Assembly: GCA_003563255.1 (NCBI GenBank)
Contig: PWSL01000138.1
Span: 1-8,722 of the forward strand
Direction of reading: 5' to 3'
DNA length: 8,722 nucleotides
From: Desulfonatronospira sp.
GTDB lineage: Bacteria; Desulfobacterota; Desulfovibrionia; Desulfovibrionales; Desulfonatronovibrionaceae
A program made the translations under genes and the position numbers. Below, one piece after another: positions 1 to 5,229 of the stretch (position 1 is the stretch's first letter; the number at the start of each line of letters is the position of its first letter). The notes under the pieces are model-generated. The model was not told where the DNA came from. It ran no database searches and was given only the letters and a program-made list of their open reading frames with translations.

Positions 1-360
1 CTGGACCTGCTGGTGGCCCTGAGCCAGGAGGCCTGCAACAAGTACTTCGGCGATCTCAAATCCGAAGGGTTCCTGCTGGTGGACACTTCCCTGGTTTCCC
101 AGACGCCCACCAACATCTTCTGGGGGCTGCCCTTCACCACCATGGCCCAGAAAGTCGGCCTGGTCCAGACTACGAACATCGTGGCTATGGGAGCACTGAC
201 GCACTTTATCCCTTTTATGCGGGCCACTTCAGTGCGCAAAAGCCTTAAGGAAATCCTCCCCCAGAAGATTGTGGATATAAACCTTAAAGCCTTCAACGCC
301 GGTTTCAACCGGGCCAAAAAAGAATACCCCGAGGCTCCTGCAAAATGGAAATTCTTTTGA
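1..360 (+). CDS. 2-oxoacid:ferredoxin oxidoreductase, gamma subunit (3' part)
   Basis: The reading frame is open from the first base of the window and ends at TGA 358-360, so the gene starts upstream; 119 residues are visible. The sequence resembles the C-terminal two thirds of the gamma subunit of ferredoxin-dependent 2-oxoacid oxidoreductases (2-oxoglutarate, KorC/OorC type, or branched-chain 2-oxoacid, VorC type). Recognisable stretches are LVALSQEACNKY near the visible start, then a LLVDTSLV strand, a GLPFTTMAQKVG segment, TNIVAMGALTHF, and the closing IDINLKAFNAGFNRAKKEY-type helix. In the complex this subunit works with the thiamine-pyrophosphate, alpha and ferredoxin-like subunits in the cytoplasm to convert a 2-oxoacid plus CoA to acyl-CoA, CO2 and reduced ferredoxin. 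The partner subunits would be expected just upstream, outside the window. Which 2-oxoacid is used cannot be told from this fragment. The end overlaps surE by 16 nt. Confidence 0.85.
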   Translation: MDLLVALSQEACNKYFGDLKSEGFLLVDTSLVSQTPTNIFWGLPFTTMAQKVGLVQTTNIVAMGALTHFIPFMRATSVRKSLKEILPQKIVDINLKAFNAGFNRAKKEYPEAPAKWKFF

Positions 361-1115
361 CCAATGACGACGGCATCCATGCCATGGGTCTCAAATCCCT
401 TTACCGGGCCTTTACCGGTGCGGGATTCGAGGTACACGTGGTTGCCCCCATGACCGAGCAGAGCGCTGTGGGCCACTCCCTGACCATTTTCTCCCCCATA
501 AAAGTAAAAAAAATCCACGAGAACAATTTCAAGGGACTGGGCATCTCCGGCACACCCGTCGACTGCGTCAAGTGGGCCATGCACTTTCATCTTCAGAAGA
601 AGCCGGACCTGATTGTCTCCGGCATAAACAGCGGGGCCAACGTCGGGATAGATATCCTCTATTCCGGGACGGTTTCCGCAGCCACCGAGGGGGCCCTGGC
701 CGGTGTACCCTCCCTGGCGGTATCCATTGACGAATTCCGACCTCTGGATCTCTCGCAACAGGCCCAATGGGTAAAGACTTTTATTCAGCGTTTTGACTGG
801 TCCAGGCTGCCCTGTCAAAACGTATTGAACCTCAACTTCCCTGCCTGCGAAGTACACGAGGTCCGGGGGATAAAGCTCTGCCCCCAGACCACTGTGGTCT
901 ACCGCGATTTTTATCAGTTGCGCGAAGACCCCAGGGGAAATCCTTATTACTGGCTGGGCGGAGAAATACCCATGCACCTGGTGGATCCTGAAGCGGACCG
1001 GGCTATGCTCAGCAACAATTATATCACCCTTACTCCGCTTCAATTTGAACTGACCAACCATGAAGTCATAAGCGAGTTGCAAGAAGCAATTGCATTTGTT
1101 AATATTCAATTCTGA
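345..1115 (+). CDS. surE: 5'/3'-nucleotidase SurE
   Basis: The product is a 256-residue protein of normal SurE length. SurE is a metal-dependent phosphatase that dephosphorylates nucleoside monophosphates, and in some species short polyphosphates, in the cytoplasm; it is linked to stress and stationary-phase survival. The N-terminus ILLTNDDGIHAMGL carries the metal-binding pair D8-D9. S40 in the APMTEQSAVGHS segment and N95 in VSGINSGANVG complete the family's metal site. SGTPVDCVKWA (68-78) and the GTVSAATEGAL loop are also typical. The start codon lies inside the end of the preceding oxidoreductase gene, in a different frame, with a modest GAGG at 331-334. Translational coupling to that gene is therefore likely. 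The C-terminal half is more variable, as in the family, and shows no break. Confidence 0.95.
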   Translation: MEILLTNDDGIHAMGLKSLYRAFTGAGFEVHVVAPMTEQSAVGHSLTIFSPIKVKKIHENNFKGLGISGTPVDCVKWAMHFHLQKKPDLIVSGINSGANVGIDILYSGTVSAATEGALAGVPSLAVSIDEFRPLDLSQQAQWVKTFIQRFDWSRLPCQNVLNLNFPACEVHEVRGIKLCPQTTVVYRDFYQLREDPRGNPYYWLGGEIPMHLVDPEADRAMLSNNYITLTPLQFELTNHEVISELQEAIAFVNIQF

Positions 1116-1230
1116 TTTTTAAATACTTTCTGGATGTTCTGCAGAGTGCTCCCGGCTTTTTCACTGGCCGGCAAACAGCCTCTGCATGCAGTGCTATACC
1201 TTTTTTCACCCAAGACCCTAAGGAGGACAT

Positions 1231-2154
1231 ATGCCCCTGACATCACCCAAAGAAATGTTCGACAAGGCTTATCAGGGCGGCTACGCCATCGGCGCCTTCA
1301 ATGTAAACAACATGGAGATCATCCAGGGAATAATGAAGGCCGGAGAAGCCGAGCGCTCCCCCTTGATTCTCCAGGTATCCGCCGGAGCCCGCAAATACGC
1401 CGGGCAGACATACATCATGAAGCTCATGGAGGCCGCCCTCAAGGAATCGGACCTGCCTGTGGTCCTGCATCTGGACCATGGGCAGAACTTTGAGATATGC
1501 CGCGATGTCATCAGCGATGGCTTCACCTCGGTCATGATTGACGGCTCTCACCTGCCCTTTGAGGAAAACATAGCCCTGACAAAGCAGGTGGTGGAATGCG
1601 CCCACGGGCAGGGAGTATGGGTTGAAGCCGAGCTGGGCCGTCTGGCCGGTGTGGAGGACGAAGTCAGCTCAGAGGAAAACATTTTCACGGATCCCGAGGA
1701 AGCAGTCGAATTCGTTGAACGTACCGGCTGCGACTCTCTGGCCATTGCTATTGGCACCAGCCACGGGGCTTACAAGTTCAAGGGTGAGCCCACCCTGGAT
1801 TTTGACCGCTTAGAAAACATATCGTCCAGGCTGCCTGGATATCCCCTGGTGCTGCACGGGGCATCCTCGGTCCTGCCGGAATTCGTTGACATGGCCAACC
1901 GTTACGGCGGACAGGTCTCCGACGCCAAGGGTGTTCCCGAGGATTTTCTGCGCCGGGCCGCCAAATCAGGAGTATGCAAAATCAATATCGATACCGATAT
2001 CAGGCTGGCCATGACCGCGGTTATCCGCAAATTCTTCCAGGAAAAACCCCAGGAATTCGATCCCCGCAAGTACCTGGGACCGGCCAGGGAAGCAGTGCAG
2101 GAAATGGTCCAGCACAAGATCAAAAACGTGTTGGGCTCATCAGGCAAGATTTAG
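1231..2154 (+). CDS. fba: Class II fructose-1,6-bisphosphate aldolase
   Basis: The 307-residue protein is a zinc-dependent aldolase that interconverts fructose-1,6-bisphosphate with dihydroxyacetone phosphate and glyceraldehyde-3-phosphate. D82-H83 in HLDHGQN supply the catalytic Asp and a zinc ligand. E134 in VEAELG, H178 in GTSHGAYKF (zinc) and H209 in LHGASS (zinc) are all present. N252 and D254 in KINIDTDIR match the substrate-binding NxDTD signature. The length and the D82/H83 spacing match the shorter class II form (about 307 residues) rather than the 350-residue E. coli type. The start is fixed by a strong AAGGAGG at 1220-1226, 4 nt before ATG, which suggests high expression. The 115-nt gap after surE contains an AT-rich stretch with a weak promoter-like pair (TTGTTA 1096-1101, TTAAAT 1119-1124). 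It also has a nested hairpin (GCAGAG 1141-1146 with CTCTGC 1180-1185, and CCGGC 1152-1156 with GCCGG 1167-1171). fba may therefore be transcribed on its own. No frameshift is seen. Confidence 0.96.
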   Translation: MPLTSPKEMFDKAYQGGYAIGAFNVNNMEIIQGIMKAGEAERSPLILQVSAGARKYAGQTYIMKLMEAALKESDLPVVLHLDHGQNFEICRDVISDGFTSVMIDGSHLPFEENIALTKQVVECAHGQGVWVEAELGRLAGVEDEVSSEENIFTDPEEAVEFVERTGCDSLAIAIGTSHGAYKFKGEPTLDFDRLENISSRLPGYPLVLHGASSVLPEFVDMANRYGGQVSDAKGVPEDFLRRAAKSGVCKINIDTDIRLAMTAVIRKFFQEKPQEFDPRKYLGPAREAVQEMVQHKIKNVLGSSGKI

Positions 2155-2245
2155 CAGGTTTTCATTTTCTCATGCCACAGAAGTCACGCTTAAAACGTTA
2201 TTGCAGCACCTGGTTTACAAGACCTGCACCAAGATTTATCAGATA

Positions 2246-2418
2246 GCAGGTACAACATTTTTTGTATCTGTTTAGCACTACCGCGAAACTTATGATTGAC
2301 CTCCGGGGACTGGCTCTCCCCGCACTTATTTTTTCCAATAAAACCAAGATCATTTTTAATAAAAATAAGTGCGAAGAGAGCCAGTCCCCATGCCAGATCC
2401 AAAGCGCTGAACAGATAC
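2246..2418. repeat. Nested palindromic repeat element, copy 1
   Basis: This element fills most of the fba-gap intergenic space. It opens with GCAGGTACAACATTTTTT (2246-2263). An outer inverted repeat pairs 2264-2279 with 2403-2418 (GTATCTGTTTAGCACT against its near complement, 14 of 16 matching). An inner inverted repeat pairs 2305-2333 with 2361-2389 (27 of 29 matching), beginning GGGGACTGGCTCTC and ending in a T/A run around an AT-rich 27-nt loop. The left block (2246-2317) aligns with 4342-4404 in the second copy. The inner arms can fold into a very stable hairpin in RNA or single-stranded DNA. No coding capacity is evident. The arrangement resembles non-autonomous REP/BIME or MITE elements moved by a transposase encoded elsewhere; that link is inference. 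The exact ends are uncertain by some bases. Confidence 0.75.
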
Positions 2419-2434
2419 CATTTTTTAAACTTTC

Positions 2435-2440
2435 AAGGAG
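2435..2440 (+). promoter_or_regulatory. Ribosome binding site of gap
   Basis: AAGGAG lies 7 nt before the ATG at 2448. It decides the start of gap. The reading frame stays open upstream to an ATG at 2262, but those codons run through the repeat element and give a non-GAPDH sequence, whereas the protein from 2448 begins exactly at the conserved N-terminus. Confidence 0.9.
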
Positions 2441-2447
2441 AGACCCC

Positions 2448-3446
2448 ATGGCAGTAAAAGTAGGTATAAACGGATTCGGACGTATCGGCAGATACATGAC
2501 CAGGTTGCTTGCCGGCAATCAGGAACTGCAGCTGGTGGCCATAAACGCCAGGGCCGACAACCAGGACCTGGCACATTTGTTCAAATATGATTCCGTACAC
2601 GGTACTTTTCCGGGAGAAGTCCAGGCCAATGACAAGGGCTTCACCGTAGACGGCAATCAGGTCCTGGTCACCAGGCAGGGACCGGGTGAATGGACCTGGG
2701 GGGATCTGGGCACGGACATGGTCCTGGAAACCACTGGAAAATTCACTGACCGTGAAAGCAATGAAAAGCACCTTTCCTGCGGGGCCAAAAAAGTACTCAT
2801 AAGCGCGCCGGGCAAAAACCCGGACAAAACCATCGTGGTGGGAGTAAACGACAAGGATCTGCGCCCCGAGGACAAAATCATCTCCAACGCCTCCTGCACC
2901 ACCAACTGCCTGGCTCCGGCCGCCAGAGTGCTGCATGACAGCTTCGGCATCAAACACGGTCTCATGACCACAATCCACTCCTATACCATGAGCCAGAGAA
3001 TCCTGGACGGCTCCCACAAGGATATCCGCCGGGCCAGGGCCGCGGCCATGTCCATGATTCCCACAACCACCGGGGCGGCCCGCATGGTCACCCAGGTCAT
3101 TCCCGAACTCAAGGGCAGGCTGGACGGTATGGCGGTCCGGGTGCCTACGGCCAATGTATCCCTGGTGGACCTGGTAGTGGAAGTGGAAAAGAAGACCACC
3201 GCTCAGGAAGTGAACCAGGCCCTGCAGGCGGCAGCCCAGGGACATCTAAAAGACACACTGGGATACACAGAGATTCCCCTGGTTTCCGTGGATTATAACG
3301 GCAGCACCTATGGGGGTGTTGTTGATGGACCGCTGACCTCGGTCATGGACGACACTCAGGTCAAGCTGATTATCTGGTATGACAACGAAGCCGGCTTCTG
3401 CAACCAGCTCCTGCGGCTGATGCACAAGGTCAAGGCATACATGTAG
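2448..3446 (+). CDS. gap: Glyceraldehyde-3-phosphate dehydrogenase, probably NADP-capable
   Basis: The 332-residue protein has full GAPDH length. It catalyses reversible phosphorylating oxidation of glyceraldehyde-3-phosphate to 1,3-bisphosphoglycerate in the cytoplasm. The N-terminal Rossmann motif is VGINGFGRIGR (5-15). The catalytic cysteine is C150 in NASCTTNCLAP and its partner histidine is H177 in TTIHSYT. The cofactor residues are unusual. The Asp after N33 that binds the NAD ribose in NAD-specific enzymes is A34 (INARADN). The Leu-Pro pair of NAD enzymes is G188-S189 (ILDGSHKD). Loss of this Asp and a Pro-to-Ser change are features of NADP-using GAPDHs such as B. subtilis GapB and the chloroplast enzymes, so NADP or dual use is inferred. 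The usual NEWGY near the C-terminus reads NEAGF (313-317). The gene follows fba, with a palindromic repeat in between, and converges on a hydrolase gene 4 nt after its stop. Confidence 0.96.
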   Translation: MAVKVGINGFGRIGRYMTRLLAGNQELQLVAINARADNQDLAHLFKYDSVHGTFPGEVQANDKGFTVDGNQVLVTRQGPGEWTWGDLGTDMVLETTGKFTDRESNEKHLSCGAKKVLISAPGKNPDKTIVVGVNDKDLRPEDKIISNASCTTNCLAPAARVLHDSFGIKHGLMTTIHSYTMSQRILDGSHKDIRRARAAAMSMIPTTTGAARMVTQVIPELKGRLDGMAVRVPTANVSLVDLVVEVEKKTTAQEVNQALQAAAQGHLKDTLGYTEIPLVSVDYNGSTYGGVVDGPLTSVMDDTQVKLIIWYDNEAGFCNQLLRLMHKVKAYM

Positions 3447-3450
3447 TTTT

Positions 3451-4290
3451 TCAAAGCCTTACAGCCTGGCCCTGGAACACCCCGAAACACTCCAGGGCCA
3501 GTTGTTTTCCGGTGATCTCCTCCACACATTGCTGCACCATAAGATCCACCCCTTCATCATTTCTGTCCTGGTTGTGATGAAAAAGGCCCAGACGCTTGAC
3601 TCTGGATGCTGCAGCAAGTTCCATGGCCTGCATACAGGTTGAATGTCCCCAGCCCTTTTTTTTCCTGTACTCTGCAGGGGTGAACTCGCTGTCGTGCACC
3701 AGCAGGTCAGCGTCCCGGGCGAACCGGACATATTCTTCAAAAGAAGCTCTCCCCCTGTGAAAATGACCCAGCTCGTTGTCCGTCAGAAAGACAAACGTCC
3801 TGCCGCTGCTGCTGATCCTGAAACCCTGACCCAGGTTGGGATGGGACAGGGAGATGGTCTCCAGGCAAAACCCCTGAACCTCCAGCCTGCCCTGGAACTC
3901 CTGGTAATTAACATCCGACATAACCCGGCTGTACTGAACTGGGAAATGCGGCGGCCTGAAAAGTTCCTTGAAGACCAGCTTGTGTATATCCCCCTGCAGT
4001 CGGGGCTGACCATACAGGTTGATGCTGAACCCCGGCTGATACAGGGGCTGAAAAAACGGCAGTCCCATAATATGATCCCAGTGGGTATGGGTAAAAAAAA
4101 TATCCGCCTGAGCACTTTCTTCCTGAAGCAGCAATGTACCCAGCCGCCGGATTCCAGTGCCTGCGTCAAGGATTATCCTGCCACCTGAAGAGTTTCTGAC
4201 TTCTACGCAGGTTGTCTCCCCTCCATACCTGGCATATTCAGGACCGCAGACCGGAACAGAACCCCTGCTCCCCCAGAAAACAATTTCCAT
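3451..4290 (-). CDS. MBL-fold metallo-hydrolase
   Basis: The 279-residue protein belongs to the metallo-beta-lactamase fold, in the RNase Z/PhnP/cyclic-nucleotide-phosphodiesterase-like branch. The N-terminus FWGSRGSVPVCGPEYARYGG followed by TTCVEV is typical of a widespread bacterial subgroup. IILDAGTGIRRLG (39-51) precedes the metal motif H68-T-H70-W-D72-H73. Further likely ligands are H150 (LSHPN), D171 (FLTDNE) and H238 or H239 (LFHHNQ). HDSEFTP (199-205) and GWGHST (213-218) also match this subgroup. No signal peptide or membrane segment is seen, so it is probably cytoplasmic. The substrate is unknown; a phosphodiester or cyclic nucleotide is plausible. An in-frame ATG at 4353 would add 21 residues, but it lies in the T-run of the repeat element and adds no conserved sequence, so 4290 is preferred. 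Neither start has a strong ribosome binding site. The gene is monocistronic in this window, convergent with gap and divergent from the glutaredoxin gene. Confidence 0.88.
   Translation of the reverse strand: MEIVFWGSRGSVPVCGPEYARYGGETTCVEVRNSSGGRIILDAGTGIRRLGTLLLQEESAQADIFFTHTHWDHIMGLPFFQPLYQPGFSINLYGQPRLQGDIHKLVFKELFRPPHFPVQYSRVMSDVNYQEFQGRLEVQGFCLETISLSHPNLGQGFRISSSGRTFVFLTDNELGHFHRGRASFEEYVRFARDADLLVHDSEFTPAEYRKKKGWGHSTCMQAMELAAASRVKRLGLFHHNQDRNDEGVDLMVQQCVEEITGKQLALECFGVFQGQAVRL
3466..3508 (+). terminator. Intrinsic terminator of gap, inside the opposing gene
   Basis: A perfect 11-bp inverted repeat (CTGGCCCTGGA 3466-3476 with TCCAGGGCCAG 3491-3501) with a 14-nt loop is followed directly by TTGTTTT (3502-3508). 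This is the form of a Rho-independent terminator in the + direction. It lies 20 nt after the gap stop codon. Because the convergent hydrolase gene ends at 3451, the whole terminator lies within the last codons of that gene on the other strand. No comparable stem plus T-run is seen for the - strand transcript beyond the hydrolase stop. Confidence 0.75.
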
Positions 4291-4341
4291 AGTACACCCG
4301 TTATTGCCACAAGATCGTGTTTTAGTGCCATAGACATCAGG

Positions 4342-4510
4342 GCAGTACAACATTTTTTTATCACTAAAGCGACACTTTATTTGAACTCGAAGGGGACTGG
4401 CTCTTTTGCCGCCCAGAGCTCAGCCATTTTACGGTTTGAGTTCGGCAAAAGTGCCTGTCCCCGGTGGCCTGGGCAATAATTAACACAAAGTGTCGCTGTA
4501 GTGTTATGCA
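4342..4510. repeat. Nested palindromic repeat element, copy 2
   Basis: This is the same family as the copy at 2246-2418. It opens with GCAGTACAACATTTTTTT (4342-4359). The outer inverted repeat pairs 4362-4380 with 4485-4503 (CACTAAAGCGACACTTTAT against its near complement, 17 of 19 matching). The inner inverted repeat pairs 4392-4411 with 4443-4462 (GGGGACTGGCTCTTTTGCCG against its near complement, 18 of 20 matching) around a 31-nt loop. The left block aligns with copy 1 up to GGGGACTGGCTCT; the right halves differ between copies, but each remains complementary to its own left half. The left end lies about 50 nt upstream of the hydrolase start codon. The right boundary is approximate. Confidence 0.75.
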
Positions 4511-4521
4511 CCCTGAATTTA

Positions 4522-4547
4522 CCCGGAAATATCCATCCAAGTCCGGG
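4522..4547 (+). other. Hairpin followed by a T-rich stretch
   Basis: CCCGGA (4522-4527) pairs with TCCGGG (4542-4547) around a 14-nt loop, and AGGTTTTCCTTT follows. The shape is terminator-like, but the T-run starts 3 nt after the stem and no + strand gene lies just upstream. It could end transcripts coming out of the repeat, or it may have no function. Confidence 0.3.
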
Positions 4548-4586
4548 AGGTTTTCCTTTGCAGGCTGCACCTGAACGAGATCAGTC

Positions 4587-4624
4587 AAGCCGGCTCGGCC
4601 TTTCCGGGACTGAACCGACGGCTT
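4587..4624 (+). other. Bulged hairpin upstream of the glutaredoxin promoter
   Basis: AAGCCG (4587-4592) and TCGG (4595-4598) pair with CCGA (4615-4618) and CGGCTT (4619-4624), giving a 10-bp stem with a 2-nt bulge and a 16-nt loop. A run of five T begins 8 nt later, at 4633. This is too far for a classical intrinsic terminator. The role is unknown. Confidence 0.35.
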
Positions 4625-4635
4625 CAAATATGTTT

Positions 4636-4663
4636 TTGACTTTTTCAGCCTGGCCTGTAGACT
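4636..4663 (+). promoter_or_regulatory. Candidate sigma-70 promoter of the glutaredoxin gene
   Basis: TTGACT (4636-4641, 5 of 6 to consensus) and TAGACT (4658-4663, 4 of 6) are separated by 16 nt. They lie about 40 nt upstream of the start codon at 4704, which would give a short leader containing only the ribosome binding site. No operator-like repeat overlaps the pair. Confidence 0.45.
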
Positions 4664-4703
4664 TGTTTCTCTAATAAAAAACCCTTCAGACAAGGAGTCC
4701 ATC

Positions 4704-4958
4704 ATGTCCCAGGAAGTAAAAATTTTCGCCCTCAGCACCTGCATCCACTGCAAAAAAGCCAAGGAATACCTGGATCAGTGCGGTGTAAAATACACACCGG
4801 TACACGTAGACTGGCTCACCGGTGAAGAACGTAACAACACCCTGGCAGAACTGAAGAAATATAATCCCGCCGCCAGCTTTCCCACCATTCTGGTGGGAGA
4901 CAGGGTAATAGTGGGCTTTAGAAAAGACGAGCTGGACCAGGCCCTGGGCATTGCATAG
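4704..4958 (+). CDS. Glutaredoxin/NrdH-like thiol redox protein
   Basis: The 84-residue protein has the compact glutaredoxin-type thioredoxin fold. It opens with a beta strand (VKIFAL) leading to the redox motif C13-I-H-C16 at the start of a helix. A conserved cis-proline loop, SFPTILV (P60), follows, then GDRVIVGFRKDEL near the end. Such proteins carry out thiol-disulfide exchange in the cytoplasm, reducing partner proteins with electrons from glutathione, thioredoxin reductase or a ferredoxin-linked reductase. CIHC differs from the classical CPYC, so glutathione need not be the donor. The start is supported by AAGGAG at 4692-4697, 6 nt upstream. The gene seems to stand alone: no reductase or ribonucleotide reductase gene lies beside it, and valS begins 271 nt later. 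A short GC-rich stem with ATTTT just after the stop (about 4957-4976) is only a weak terminator candidate. Confidence 0.88.
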   Translation: MSQEVKIFALSTCIHCKKAKEYLDQCGVKYTPVHVDWLTGEERNNTLAELKKYNPAASFPTILVGDRVIVGFRKDELDQALGIA

Positions 4959-5074
4959 CCCTGCCGGGCAGATTTTGGGACTTCAAGGCCTGCACACAGG
5001 ACATCCTGCGAACCATTCAGGGGATGCCGCAATCGTCCTGCTATGCCGCCGGCATGGGTAAAGCTTTTTTGCCC

Positions 5075-5118
5075 GTCCCAGAAGGTACCGGGTGTTCCCG
5101 GTTGTCCCGGGACTGTCT
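5075..5118. repeat. GC-rich hairpin, possible decayed relative of the palindromic repeat
   Basis: ACCGGG-TGTT-CCCGGT (5087-5102) is a perfect 6-bp hairpin. It is enclosed by GTCCC (5075-5079) and GGGAC (5109-5113). The right side reads GGGACTGTCTCTTT, which matches the GGGACTGGCTCTTT of the inner arm of repeat copy 2 at 13 of 14 bases. The rest of the repeat is not found here, so this may be a remnant or a coincidence. It lies just upstream of the valS promoter. Confidence 0.3.
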
Positions 5119-5130
5119 CTTTCTGTGTAT

Positions 5131-5157
5131 TTGACGATGAGCACCTTTAAGTATAAT
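5131..5157 (+). promoter_or_regulatory. Probable sigma-70 promoter of valS
   Basis: TTGACG (5131-5136) and a perfect TATAAT (5152-5157) are separated by 15 nt, slightly short of the optimal 17. Transcription would begin near 5164, leaving a leader of about 65 nt before valS. That leader is too short for a T-box, and no attenuator is apparent. Confidence 0.65.
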
Positions 5158-5229
5158 AGAGCACTTTTGCATTCAGCAAGCGCTGCAGCCCGCAGATCGT
5201 GAATCCCTGTCAAATATTCGGAGTTTGAG

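Larger units (their letters stand above)
4291..4703. other. Intergenic region between hydrolase and glutaredoxin genes
   Basis: This 413-nt stretch separates two divergent genes. From left to right it holds about 50 nt of hydrolase leader, repeat copy 2 (about 4342-4510), two predicted hairpins (4522-4547 and 4587-4624), and a promoter-like pair plus ribosome binding site for the glutaredoxin gene. A 132-codon open frame on the - strand (4762-4364) crosses it, but it has no recognisable protein features and runs through the repeat and into the glutaredoxin gene. I do not regard it as a gene. Confidence 0.6.

Noticed and set aside
1134..1493. A 119-codon + strand open frame overlapping the fba start
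   Set aside because: It is out of frame with fba, basic and low in hydrophobic structure, with no ribosome binding site; fba has strong evidence in the other frame.
2262..2447. A 62-residue N-terminal extension of GAPDH starting at ATG 2262
   Set aside because: The extension is translated from the palindromic repeat, has no GAPDH similarity and no ribosome binding site. AAGGAG before 2448 and the conserved N-terminus fix the start there.
2433..3245. A 270-codon - strand open frame opposite gap
   Set aside because: It is antisense to a clear GAPDH, with a His/Gly/Val-rich composition typical of a shadow frame.
4291..4353. A 21-residue N-terminal extension of the hydrolase from ATG at 4353
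   Set aside because: The ATG falls in the repeat's T-run, no ribosome binding site precedes it, and the family's conserved N-terminus begins at 4290.
4364..4762. A 132-codon open frame on the - strand between the hydrolase and glutaredoxin genes
   Set aside because: It overlaps the glutaredoxin start region antisense and both arms of the repeat; its composition is unlike a folded protein and no motif is recognised.
5041..5070. A terminator for the glutaredoxin gene at the ATGCC/GGCAT stem before TTTTTT
   Set aside because: The stem is only 5 bp and the T-run begins 9 nt after it, so it does not form a convincing intrinsic terminator.
5158..5229. A T-box or amino-acid attenuator in the valS leader
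   Set aside because: Only about 65 nt lie between the predicted transcription start and the ATG; no T-box sequence, leader peptide or terminator/antiterminator pair is visible.
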